DNA from: an uncultured beta proteobacterium | Lineage (GTDB): Bacteria; Pseudomonadota; Gammaproteobacteria; Burkholderiales; Burkholderiaceae | Length of the DNA: 32,425 nucleotides | Assembly (NCBI GenBank): GCA_903826775.1 | Contig: CAIKFU010000009.1 | Span: forward strand, 1-32,425 | Direction of reading: 5' to 3' | Made by a program: the position numbers and the translations under genes | The notes under the pieces: generated by a model | The model's database searches: none | What the model was told of the DNA's origin: nothing | Seen by the model: only the letters and a program-made list of their open reading frames with translations | Shown: piece after piece, positions 21,121 through 29,399 of the stretch | How positions within the stretch are numbered: position 1 is the first letter of the stretch | Layout: each line of letters begins with the position of its first letter

Positions 21121-22512
21121 GTGCCAAATCAACCATTCAATTCCTCTGCGGGTTCCCAATTGAAACAGGACGCGAAACGGAAGTGGTTAATCTTGTCTCA
21201 CGGTTTCAATATGGACGGCAGGGCTGCAAGCCAAACCATTACCGACAAAATCCCCTATTTTTTGGATGCGCAAATTCAATTGACCGTATTTAGCGCGATC
21301 ACCGGCACAAAAGATCAACGCTTTCCCCATAAGCAGTATTTGGCCTGGGGCCCGGCGGCTTTTCGATTTGATTTTCGCCATTGGGTGGCAAACCGATATG
21401 GTCGTGGCGCAGTGTATAAAATTTTCACACCGTTGGTTTCGATACTCTTGGCGCCATTTATTGCGCTTGAAAAATTGCTCCTTGGGTATTCCAGCCAATG
21501 GTCATGGGCATTCCCTGCATTTATCCATGGACTGTGTTTAATTCGTGCCAAGCAGGTGGGTTTGCTGTATTCAACCGGCGGTGCTTGGTCGGCCCATTTG
21601 GCTGCCTTATGGTTAAAGAAGGCAACCGGCATTTACTGGATTGCGGAGATTCATGATCCGTTGGTGATTCGTAGCGGTCCAGATGATCTGGGTTTTGAAA
21701 AACCCAGGCAACGGGATGCCCGTTTTCGTCAGTATTTAGAGGGGCAGATATGCCGTTATGCGGATGTGGTGTGGTGGTTTACGGATGGGGCATTGCATTA
21801 CGCTAAAGTGCGTAACGAGAATCTAGGCAGCAAGCCCAATGCACAGGCGTTGGCGGTTCTGCCCGGTGCCGAACCCCCGATGAATGCATCTCCAGACAAT
21901 CAACATGAGTATGGGCCATATTTGAATTTGTGCCATTTTGGTTCATTGGCAAACGATCGCTCCCTTTCCACAATATTGGAGGTTCTGGTTTATTTGTTTG
22001 TAAAGTATCCCGAAGCAAAAAATCGACTTCGCATCCATGCCTACGGGGCTGCTTTAGATCCGCTAACCAGGGAATCAATAGCCAAATTCAAATACGAGAC
22101 TATTTTGACGGCCCATGGTCGAATAGAGAGGGATCCGCAAACCGGCAAGTCTGGACGGGAACAAATTGTCGAAAAAATGCAGCAGGCCGATGTGCTCATT
22201 TTGCTTCATGGGGATAGCGAATGGTGTGCCGAATACATTCCATCGAAATTTTACGAGTACTTATGGACCGGAAGACCCATCTGGGGAATTACGCACCGCA
22301 ATCCTCAGTTGGACCGGATGATTGAGGAACGGGGTGCGTATCTGAGCCAAGAAGGTGACCCTACCTCCATTCAAAACGCACTTGAGAAAATTTGGCTGGA
22401 TTGGCAGGCAAAAAGTCTGATTCAACCCAAATGGATGCCGATCGGGGTCGAACAGGCGGCGCAAAAGATCTTACAATTCACGCATTGTCAGAAAAACGAA
22501 GAGAAAACTTGA
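21121..22512 (+). CDS. Glycosyltransferase, GT-B fold (GT4-like)
   Basis: This probable cytoplasmic or membrane-associated glycosyltransferase is for surface polysaccharide assembly. Of 463 residues, the N-terminal half holds WLILSHGFNMDGRAASQT (22-39) and a hydrophobic stretch (about 104-145) that may sit on the membrane. The second half has the family-like EYIPSKFYEYLWTGRPIWGI (371-390), the donor-binding end of GT4-type enzymes. The GTG at 21121 starts directly after the pyrB TAA with no Shine-Dalgarno sequence. TTG codons at 21160 and 21193 are alternatives, but the later one would cut the Rossmann strand. Donor and acceptor are unknown. Confidence 0.8.
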   Translation: MPNQPFNSSAGSQLKQDAKRKWLILSHGFNMDGRAASQTITDKIPYFLDAQIQLTVFSAITGTKDQRFPHKQYLAWGPAAFRFDFRHWVANRYGRGAVYKIFTPLVSILLAPFIALEKLLLGYSSQWSWAFPAFIHGLCLIRAKQVGLLYSTGGAWSAHLAALWLKKATGIYWIAEIHDPLVIRSGPDDLGFEKPRQRDARFRQYLEGQICRYADVVWWFTDGALHYAKVRNENLGSKPNAQALAVLPGAEPPMNASPDNQHEYGPYLNLCHFGSLANDRSLSTILEVLVYLFVKYPEAKNRLRIHAYGAALDPLTRESIAKFKYETILTAHGRIERDPQTGKSGREQIVEKMQQADVLILLHGDSEWCAEYIPSKFYEYLWTGRPIWGITHRNPQLDRMIEERGAYLSQEGDPTSIQNALEKIWLDWQAKSLIQPKWMPIGVEQAAQKILQFTHCQKNEEKT

Positions 22513-23408
22513 ACGATATTGTTCTTTACTGCAAATCTTATCGAAGGGATTTCCTTCGTCTTAAGCGCTTGTTGGCTTCGTTGCAGGTTTGCAATTCCGA
22601 TGAAATACCCTTTTATGTATCCACTCCAAAGACCGATCAATCGTTGTTATTGGAGATTGTGGGCGAGGCGGGGTATCAATGGGTTTCCGATGAAGAGATT
22701 ATTGCCGCCAATCCTCGGGTCGAGACGGGGAAGTACCGGGGTATGCCAGGCGGTCTTGCCCAGGCGATTGTGAAATCGGAATTTTGGCGATTGGGACTAT
22801 GCCAAAATTATCTGTGCATCGATTCCGATAGCGTGTTTATCCGGAAATTTACCAAGGCCGATTTTTTGGCAGTCGACGGGTATCCCTATACGGTCTTGCA
22901 TCAAAATAAAGAATTTTTTCAATTGGCAACGAATCGAGGCCATTTGAAGGTAGAGCAAGATCTGCGCGCTGAGTCTGAACGGGTTAAGGCATTGCTTGGT
23001 CGAGTTGGCCCCAATTATTATTGTGCACCCGCACCGTTCATTTGGTCTGCCAAGGTTTGGGACTCCCTCGATCGAGAATACTTAAAGCCGAACGGGTTGA
23101 CCCTGTGGGATGCTGTTACACCCCAGTATCCGGAAACGCTTTTGTATGGAGAGGCGTTGCTCCAGTATCAGGCAATCCCCATTAGGGCGATTGAACCGCT
23201 GTTTCGAATTTACCACTACGATTGGCAATTCTCCCTATCCAAGCGCTTAGGCGAGACGCAAGATAAGCTAAAGCAAAATTTTATTGGAGTGATTTATCAA
23301 TCCAATTGGGAATCGGAACTGGATTTTGGTGCTTCAAATAAATCCGTTTTATCAAGATTGGTTAAGCGCTTAAAACGGTCCTTGCGCCATATTCAGAGCT
23401 ATTTCTGA
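22509..23408 (+). CDS. DUF6492-like glycan-cluster protein, probable glycosyltransferase
   Basis: The 299-residue protein begins LNDIVLYCKSYRRDFLRLKRLL and contains IPFYVSTPKTDQSLL, YLCIDSDSVFIRKF, and a Tyr- and Trp-rich second half ending in a basic tail. It resembles the DUF6492 family from LPS and polysaccharide clusters as I remember it, but no reaction is established. The DSD triplet in CIDSDS resembles the metal-binding site of GT-A enzymes. The most plausible start is TTG at 22509, which overlaps the preceding stop as TTGA and has a GAAGAG element just upstream. The frame extends further back only inside the previous gene. The stop overlaps the next start as TGATG. Confidence 0.72.
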   Translation: MNDIVLYCKSYRRDFLRLKRLLASLQVCNSDEIPFYVSTPKTDQSLLLEIVGEAGYQWVSDEEIIAANPRVETGKYRGMPGGLAQAIVKSEFWRLGLCQNYLCIDSDSVFIRKFTKADFLAVDGYPYTVLHQNKEFFQLATNRGHLKVEQDLRAESERVKALLGRVGPNYYCAPAPFIWSAKVWDSLDREYLKPNGLTLWDAVTPQYPETLLYGEALLQYQAIPIRAIEPLFRIYHYDWQFSLSKRLGETQDKLKQNFIGVIYQSNWESELDFGASNKSVLSRLVKRLKRSLRHIQSYF

Positions 23409-24127
23409 TGGATTCCATTCAAGCATTGGTTATTTCCCTTGCAGGCTCGCATGAACGTCAGGAAAAGGTGCGATCTGAATTGGGCAAGACAAATCTGAAA
23501 TGGCGATTTATGGACGCCATTCGGGGATCGACTTTGACGCAGACACCCAGAGAATATAACGCTGCAAAAGTCAAAAGACTGCTCGGTTTTGAACTGACCC
23601 CAAATGAAATTGGCTGCTTTCTTTCGCATAAGAAGGCTTGGCAGGAATGCCTTGCCAGCAATATTCCCACATTAATTTTTGAAGACGATTTTTATCTTTT
23701 GCCCCATTTTGAACGGTCCATCGATTTATTGATCAATCGTTTTGAGAATTGGAGTGCCATCAGGTTGCAGGGTTTGCATGCGGTGCGTCAGGAACTCATC
23801 GAAACTGTTGAAGGTGTGGATTTGGTAAGAAATATCGGCGATGCCGTAGGCGCAACCGCGTATTTGATCAAGCCCGACGTTGCCAAAAGATTGATTGAGG
23901 CTTCGGAAGAAATGTATGAACCCCTCGATCACTTTCTAGAGCATAGTCAAAAACACCATATTTCATTCTTAGCGATTAGACCTTATCCCGTGGGCATCAC
24001 CGGAGTACCTTCAACGATCGCTGATAGGCCTGGTAGGGCTCCCATCAAAGGGCTTCTCAAGATTCGCAGATCAGTCTCTAGAATGATTGACCGATATTGC
24101 AGCAAAAACCCCTGGTTCCCAAATTAG
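23408..24127 (+). CDS. GT25-family LPS glycosyltransferase
   Basis: This 239-residue protein resembles the LgtB/LgtE-type family (GT25), which adds sugars such as galactose to LPS. The features are ALVISLAGSHERQEK at the N-terminus, LTPNEIGCFLSHKKAWQECL (63-82), the acidic metal site LIFEDDFYL (89-97), and GATAYLIKPDVAKRLIEA followed by the EPLDHFLE stretch. The start ATG overlaps the previous stop by one base (TGATG), which indicates coupling. It ends 38 bases before a convergent gene. The sugar and acceptor cannot be told from sequence. Confidence 0.85.
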   Translation: MDSIQALVISLAGSHERQEKVRSELGKTNLKWRFMDAIRGSTLTQTPREYNAAKVKRLLGFELTPNEIGCFLSHKKAWQECLASNIPTLIFEDDFYLLPHFERSIDLLINRFENWSAIRLQGLHAVRQELIETVEGVDLVRNIGDAVGATAYLIKPDVAKRLIEASEEMYEPLDHFLEHSQKHHISFLAIRPYPVGITGVPSTIADRPGRAPIKGLLKIRRSVSRMIDRYCSKNPWFPN

Positions 24128-24147
24128 CAATATCGTGTGAAATTTTG

Positions 24148-24165
24148 GCGGATTGCAAATCCTGC
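24148..24165. terminator. Short hairpin between convergent glycosyltransferase genes
   Basis: A small stem GCGGATT/AATCC(t)GC with a three-base loop lies in the 38-base gap between the convergent genes ending at 24127 and 24166. It has no clear U-run on either strand, so its role as a terminator is doubtful. Confidence 0.25.
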
Positions 24166-25224
24166 TTAGGAGTAGAGCTTTTTCTTGAGATTGCGAATTT
24201 TTCGTTCAAAGCGAAATTGTTGAATGGCAAGGCGGTCCAGTTTCGAGATGTGAATCTCCGATAACGGTTTACCTTGAATAAATACCTCGTCGAATTTATT
24301 CATGACCACTCTCGGTGAATAGAGTTCTGAGTAGGCATCCCAATTTTTTTCCGATTGGACGAGTCTGTTAAAGCCAAGGAAAATCTTCGATAAATCCTTT
24401 TTACCCTTGTAGAGTATTGCCTTATCGCCCAGGATTTCTATGTGACTTCTTTGTGGCGATAGAGCGTACGTGATTACCGGCTTTCCCTTAATGGAGAATT
24501 CGCCACAGGCCAATCCGAAACTTTCGCCGATGCCCCGGGCATGAATCATGCCGTCACAGGTGTTGATGAACTGAACCTTGTAAGTCATATCGGAATTGCC
24601 GGGAAGAAAAATGAGTCTGTCGTGATGATCAAACCGGTCGATGTTCATGAACAGGAAATACAGGTCCATTCGGGTTTTTAGGGCTCTTCGCACTTCCTCT
24701 TTTGCGAACTCAAGATTAAAGCTGTCTGACCCTCCGTAGCAGCCAATCACCGTAGCGGCCTTCGGAATATTGAGTTGATTTCTTAGATCCCCATCGTGAT
24801 CGGGTAAATGAATCATGTGCGGTACGTAAGGAATTTTGTTATTGGAGTATTCCTTAGAAAGCCAGCCTGAGACAAAGGCATATTTATCCCCATGAAACTC
24901 TTCCGGCTTAGTAGGAAATACGGCGTGGATCAACGCAGGCGATGCTTGGCATATGACGCCATCCCTTTCGCCCGATTTAATAAAGTACGTCAGATCGATC
25001 TTTTCCGATTCTATGAGTTGGTTCAGTTGATCATTCCCATCATAGGGGTAGAGCTTGAACTTGCTGGAGAATTTTTCAAGCACCGAGGGGGTGACGGGAT
25101 TTTTCTTCTGATAAAAAATCACCGACTCGTTATTCAGTAATGCCTCGTTGTAATGGGCATAGTCGAATAAGGCGATTTCGGTTCCCCGAAGGGATAGGCC
25201 ATTGGTATGAAATCCAATTTTCAT
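24166..25224 (-). CDS. GT-B type glycosyltransferase-like protein with EX7E motif
   Basis: The 352-residue protein begins MKIGFHTNGLSLRGTEIALFDYA, typical of the first strand and loop of a GT-B enzyme. It contains ARGIGESFGLACGEFSIKGKPVITY (229-253), where Glu234 and Glu242 are separated by seven residues, the EX7E motif of retaining GT-B enzymes. The C-terminal 30 residues are very basic (RFERKIRNLKKKLY). I do not recognise a named family. Similar proteins occur in my memory as hypothetical proteins in polysaccharide clusters. It is the second gene of a leftward pair, nine bases after the GT10-like gene. Confidence 0.7.
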   Translation of the reverse strand: MKIGFHTNGLSLRGTEIALFDYAHYNEALLNNESVIFYQKKNPVTPSVLEKFSSKFKLYPYDGNDQLNQLIESEKIDLTYFIKSGERDGVICQASPALIHAVFPTKPEEFHGDKYAFVSGWLSKEYSNNKIPYVPHMIHLPDHDGDLRNQLNIPKAATVIGCYGGSDSFNLEFAKEEVRRALKTRMDLYFLFMNIDRFDHHDRLIFLPGNSDMTYKVQFINTCDGMIHARGIGESFGLACGEFSIKGKPVITYALSPQRSHIEILGDKAILYKGKKDLSKIFLGFNRLVQSEKNWDAYSELYSPRVVMNKFDEVFIQGKPLSEIHISKLDRLAIQQFRFERKIRNLKKKLYS

Positions 25225-25233
25225 GGACCGTCT

Positions 25234-26190
25234 TTAGGAAAGCGCATCTTCAAGAATGTTTTTCACAAATCCTTGAAAAGGCAGAATGCTGGGCGAATTC
25301 AAGATCAAAGGCTGGTCGGCATACGCCCCCAGCATTTTTGGAGAGTTGATGATTTCGGCCAAAGGGGAATAATCGCACCAGGTCATCGGCGCAAGGTTGA
25401 TAAAGGCCTGGGGATTAAAGTCAACCCGAACATTTTCATCGGTCCAACTGATCGGCAGGCAATCGGAAAAAAAGGCTTCGGGAATTTTTTCCGTGCAATA
25501 ACCGGGGTACATGCCATTTTCAGGGCAAAGGTTAAAGGCGAATTCGCTTAAAAGATCCTTTTTTAAGAATCCGCTTTCGTGGTGGTCGAGAATTTTTTCA
25601 TTAAAGTACGGACCAAAACCCGATACGGGTATGACTTTCTGTACGGCTTCAAGAAGAGTTTTACGGGGCTCTCTAAGATGGGAGCTTAGGAATACAGCCT
25701 TCCTATTCTTTTTTATAAAAGCCAAGCCAAGGGGTTGCATTAATCGCTTGAGATCCAATAGCTGACCATAACGAGGGTTGCGATTGCCGTTAATCCCCTC
25801 GTGAGACCAATCAATGGTTTCCATCCAATAGGGAAGCCGATAATGCCGCTTGGGGGCGATATTCAAATCGTAGGAGATGGAATAATCGGCGGCGACAAAA
25901 TCGTGACGAACATTTTCAGCGCTATGGAATAGCTTTAAAGGTGGGTTTTGCCTTCCCGGCAACCCTTGCAAAACCAATTGATCAATGGCGCCAACGGCCT
26001 GGCGAAGGGGTCTTGGGCACCACCGATACTTCTTGGGGTGGGGATTGGCAAAGGGTCCCACGATCAGAATATCCGAGCAATTGGGTTTCACCCAATCAAT
26101 TTGGTATCCCAGGCTTTGGGCGATAATTGGGAATAAGCTGGTCTTGTAGTCGCTTGGACAACCAATTGTCGAAAATCTTACACTTCTCAT
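25234..26190 (-). CDS. GT10-family fucosyltransferase-like protein
   Basis: The 318 residues show the signature of GT10 (alpha-1,3/1,4-fucosyltransferase) enzymes. These are LFHSAENVRHDFVAADYSISYDL (88-109), the GDP-sugar-binding block FNLCPEN (219-225), GYCTEKIPEAFFSDCLPI (230-247) and DENVRVDFNPQAFINL. The expected donor is GDP-L-fucose or a related GDP-sugar, but no gmd or fcl gene is in this window. The ATG at 26190 is adjacent to an AAGGA element with too little spacing, so the start is uncertain, although no nearby alternative exists. It heads a two-gene leftward module and is only 21 bases from the divergent GT2-like gene. Confidence 0.85.
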   Translation of the reverse strand: MRSVRFSTIGCPSDYKTSLFPIIAQSLGYQIDWVKPNCSDILIVGPFANPHPKKYRWCPRPLRQAVGAIDQLVLQGLPGRQNPPLKLFHSAENVRHDFVAADYSISYDLNIAPKRHYRLPYWMETIDWSHEGINGNRNPRYGQLLDLKRLMQPLGLAFIKKNRKAVFLSSHLREPRKTLLEAVQKVIPVSGFGPYFNEKILDHHESGFLKKDLLSEFAFNLCPENGMYPGYCTEKIPEAFFSDCLPISWTDENVRVDFNPQAFINLAPMTWCDYSPLAEIINSPKMLGAYADQPLILNSPSILPFQGFVKNILEDALS

Positions 26191-26206
26191 TCCTTAATAC
26201 TAATTT

Positions 26207-26236
26207 ATTTTATGCCCCAGTATTCGATTGCCATAA
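26207..26236 (-). promoter_or_regulatory. Candidate promoter for the leftward GT10 module
   Basis: On the minus strand a TAAAAT (complement of 26207-26212) lies 18 bases from TTATGG (complement of 26231-26236). This would place a start site roughly ten bases before the GT10-like ATG. The -10 overlaps the start codon of the divergent gene and the -35 is inside its coding region. The -35 matches the consensus only partly, so the call is tentative. Confidence 0.25.
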
Positions 26237-26967
26237 CCACCTTTGATAAGCGTTTTGAGTCATTTTTGGTGCCATTGATTATCCAAATCAAGAATCAACG
26301 TCCAAATGTTGAGGTAATCGCGATGGTAAACGGACCTGCCCAAGGGGAGTTTGACGATGGTTATCGATCAAAGCTATTGGAATTTGCCTCAAAGTACCCA
26401 GGAGTTTATCCAAGCATTTTTCCCAAATTTCAGTCTTTGGCAAAAATGTGGAATCGAGGGGCTCTAACCGCTAGCCAATCCCATGTGTTGATACTGAATG
26501 ACGATTTGGAGTTGGGAGCGGATACAACTGGATGTTTTTTTGATGGTCTAGAGGCGGCCATGTCCACCAACACCAAGACATTTAAGATTAACGGGAGTTT
26601 TTCCCATTTTCTTTTAAGTAAGGCTGAATTGATCGAGGTTGGTTTTTTTGATGAGAGGCTCTTGGGTCTTGGCGAAGAGGATGGCGATTTTTTTTGGCGT
26701 TATTACAAAAAATACGGGCATGAAATCGCCAGCGTCGATCTTCCCCTCATTACAAACGTGCAATCCGATTTGGCGGATGAAGGGTATACGAAAGGCATTC
26801 GTACGGCTTCAAAATTTAATCGGGACTTTATTCAAAGTGTGAAATACAAGCCATCACTTCTGGGCGGCTACAGAGGCATGTTTGACCAAAAAGTCACGAA
26901 GGTTCTGGAAGACGAAAAGCAGTATCCATATGAAAGTTTTTATCTAGAAAATATAAAAAAACTGTAA
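26212..26967 (+). CDS. GT2-like (GT-A fold) glycosyltransferase
   Basis: The 251-residue protein starts with YSIAITTFDKRF, the first strand of GT-A enzymes. It contains HVLILNDDLELG (residues 91-102), where Asn-Asp-Asp corresponds to the DXD metal site, then FFDERLLGLGEEDGDFFWRYYKKYG, the acceptor-side acidic block seen in GT2 enzymes. It is followed on the same strand by the ligase gene. No Shine-Dalgarno is visible before the ATG at 26212 (upstream is TAATTTATTTT). The donor sugar is unknown. Confidence 0.78.
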   Translation: MPQYSIAITTFDKRFESFLVPLIIQIKNQRPNVEVIAMVNGPAQGEFDDGYRSKLLEFASKYPGVYPSIFPKFQSLAKMWNRGALTASQSHVLILNDDLELGADTTGCFFDGLEAAMSTNTKTFKINGSFSHFLLSKAELIEVGFFDERLLGLGEEDGDFFWRYYKKYGHEIASVDLPLITNVQSDLADEGYTKGIRTASKFNRDFIQSVKYKPSLLGGYRGMFDQKVTKVLEDEKQYPYESFYLENIKKL

Positions 26968-27017
26968 AGGGATGTTGCGACGAATGCGCCCTTTAGGCAG
27001 TACCCATCTTTGAACAT

Positions 27018-28373
27018 ATGAGACTTGATAAATACAAAACCCCGGATTGGCTGCTGACGCTCGATTGTCTGGCTTTTATCGTCATGGGTTCGGTGTCCAT
27101 CATTCAAAATACAATTTTTTTGAGAAACATGGCCCTTACCGTCGGCGCAGGAATCGGCGCATACCTGGTTTATCGAAATCGGCATAATTTAATGAGCTCG
27201 AAGGCTTATCCCATTGCCCTGATAGCCTTGCTGTTTCTTTGGATGCTTTTGCATTACCTGTTTTTTAGTACCGATGTAGCCTCTCAATATCGAGAGTTAA
27301 CGGGCATCTGGAAGAGGATCCTGTTGGCGTTTATTTTTGCATTGGGTCTCGGGTTGTCGGTTTCCAAAGCGAGTAGATTCAATCTCCACCTGATTCTAGT
27401 TGGGTTTGGCGCAACGATTATTGTGTATTACCTGCGACTAATAATTAATGCAGTTGGATTAAGCGATTTATCCATCTTTTTTACGCTCAATTATTTAAGA
27501 CCGGAATTACCCCAGTACATTCCTAAATATTACCTGACGGTATTTGTGATGCCGATGGTTGCGATCGCCTACTACGGTTTGTCGCGCTTGTTTGCGAGCA
27601 CTCATAAATACAAACACGGGTTAATTTTATTATTGATCGTTTTGCTGGCGGCGGCCTTATACATTTTTTATAAGAGCAACAATCGAAACGGGGTGTTGTA
27701 TTTCTTATGCATTACGTTATTTTTCCTTGGCCAAGTTGTCCTGAGGAATTACAAAAAGTTTCATTTCAAGAATGCGCTTTTTCTCGTTGCCATTGCCCTG
27801 CTACTGGTAACCGCATTTAAGTCGATGTCCATCATACAAAGGAATGGGGATAGCAAATCCTCCTGGAGCAGTTATATGGCGGATGCAAAAGTCGCCATCA
27901 ATTTTGATCGCTTCGATCGATGGAAGTATTCCGAGAATGAGGACGTTTATCCTTACCCTGAGAATGAATATGGCGTACCCGTAAACCCTTCCAATTACGA
28001 TCGGGTTGCCTGGGGTATTAAAGGGGTTGAGTTGGCAGTAGAAAATCCTCTTGGGTATGGCTTGCTTATCAATTCCTTTGGGGAACTGGCGAAAAAGAAG
28101 TGGCCGGAGTCGACCTTAAACCATTCCCATAGCGGGTGGATTGACCTTGCCTTAGGGTTGGGAATACCGGGGTTGCTGTTAATTTTGGCTTCGGTGGGTT
28201 TTGCCGTTGCCAATAGCATGAGATCGACGACTGTGTATGGAAGGGCCGGGGCCTGGGTGTTATTGGCGATGTGCATGGTATTTGTCTCTTCTGAGGCGGC
28301 GGAAAGAATTCTGTTTGACTACTTCGTATTTCTAATTACGTTCTTTGCTGCAATTACCGTCAACTCCGATTAA
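27018..28373 (+). CDS. O-antigen ligase (WaaL-type) membrane protein
   Basis: This polytopic inner-membrane protein has 451 residues and about ten to twelve hydrophobic segments. In this family a large periplasmic loop lies near the C-terminal third, here about residues 280-370. The loop ends in NHSHSGWIDLALGLGIPG, which matches the H-(N/S)-x-(Y/W) block followed by LxxLGxxG seen in O-antigen ligases and polymerases (Wzy_C family). Such enzymes move undecaprenyl-linked glycan onto lipid A-core. A polymerase (Wzy) is an alternative, because sequence alone cannot separate the two. The start ATG at 27018 has no strong ribosome binding site. A 50-base gap follows the GT2-like gene. Confidence 0.8.
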   Translation: MRLDKYKTPDWLLTLDCLAFIVMGSVSIIQNTIFLRNMALTVGAGIGAYLVYRNRHNLMSSKAYPIALIALLFLWMLLHYLFFSTDVASQYRELTGIWKRILLAFIFALGLGLSVSKASRFNLHLILVGFGATIIVYYLRLIINAVGLSDLSIFFTLNYLRPELPQYIPKYYLTVFVMPMVAIAYYGLSRLFASTHKYKHGLILLLIVLLAAALYIFYKSNNRNGVLYFLCITLFFLGQVVLRNYKKFHFKNALFLVAIALLLVTAFKSMSIIQRNGDSKSSWSSYMADAKVAINFDRFDRWKYSENEDVYPYPENEYGVPVNPSNYDRVAWGIKGVELAVENPLGYGLLINSFGELAKKKWPESTLNHSHSGWIDLALGLGIPGLLLILASVGFAVANSMRSTTVYGRAGAWVLLAMCMVFVSSEAAERILFDYFVFLITFFAAITVNSD

Positions 28374-28376
28374 GAC

Positions 28377-29378
28377 ATGAGCATTTCATTCCACATATTG
28401 AATGTATTGGTCGGCATGATGAATGCATTCAAAGGTCAGCAATATCGGTGTATGGCAGTAAACCGGGTAACGCTAATCTATGATCAAAACTACGATGTGG
28501 TCATTCGGGATTATTATTCCTACATTAAAGACCTCTTGTTGTTGGATCTAAACAATTGCAATAAACGGTGTGTCGTATTGCTGGATTTAAAATACGGTTC
28601 ATTTTTAAAGCACCTCTTTCCCTGTGTTCGTGTGTCCCTCCAGATTGAGCATACTTTGGTTAAACCGGGCGCTAGAGGAAGTGGTAACGCCCTTTCGGGT
28701 GATTTGAAAATGCTCGATAGCCAAGAAAAATACTTGGTTCGGGTTGCCAATTTGGAAAAATTGGAAAAAGCCGACATCGTTATCGACTACAGTCGAATCA
28801 ACCTACTCAATGTAAAAAGTTCCGCCCAATATACCGATTTGGCAGAAAAGTCGTTTTCCATCAGTCCAGCGGTCTATGCGATGGATCCTGAAAATTTCAT
28901 GAATGGCTCGACCAGGGTTTTTGACACCATTACTACGTTTGGTAATCCCAATGAGAGCCGAAGAAAAGCATTTTTGGAGGAGCTTAGAAGGCGCAATATA
29001 CCGTTTGAAAATGTGAACAATACGTTTGAAAATGTCGATAGCCTATATCAAAAGACAAAAATCCTGATCAATATCAGGCAGACTGACCATCATGACACTT
29101 TGGAGGAGCTTAGGGTATTGCCTGCTCTTCGGTGCGGGGTTATCGTCATCAGTGAGATTGCCTCTTACTGTGAATTGACAAGGTATGCAAAATTTGTCAT
29201 TTGGGGGAAACTGGAAGAGTTGCCGGATCTGGTTTTATCCGTTCAAAGGAATTATGCAGAGGTGCATGCATCCATTTTTGGTGGGAGCGCCTTTTACAGG
29301 CGAATGGAGAGGATTTCTCGCTGTAATGAGCTTACCGCCTTTGAAGTGACGAATAAAATAAGCAAGTTATTAAATTAA
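28377..29378 (+). CDS. Uncharacterised glycan-cluster protein, possible glycosyltransferase
   Basis: I do not recognise a named family for this 333-residue protein. It is mainly soluble. A glycosyltransferase-like N-terminal part (VVLLDLKYGSFLKHLF) and the block ILINIRQTDHHDTLEELRVLPALRCGVIVISE (229-260) can be seen. The latter recalls the donor-binding half of GT-B enzymes found as hypothetical proteins in polysaccharide clusters of aquatic bacteria. No signal peptide is seen. It follows the ligase by three bases and precedes rfbB by 21, so it belongs to the same operon. A role in O-antigen assembly is inferred from position only. Confidence 0.6.
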   Translation: MSISFHILNVLVGMMNAFKGQQYRCMAVNRVTLIYDQNYDVVIRDYYSYIKDLLLLDLNNCNKRCVVLLDLKYGSFLKHLFPCVRVSLQIEHTLVKPGARGSGNALSGDLKMLDSQEKYLVRVANLEKLEKADIVIDYSRINLLNVKSSAQYTDLAEKSFSISPAVYAMDPENFMNGSTRVFDTITTFGNPNESRRKAFLEELRRRNIPFENVNNTFENVDSLYQKTKILINIRQTDHHDTLEELRVLPALRCGVIVISEIASYCELTRYAKFVIWGKLEELPDLVLSVQRNYAEVHASIFGGSAFYRRMERISRCNELTAFEVTNKISKLLN

Positions 29379-29399
29379 ATTTTCCTGTTGGGGGTTCAG

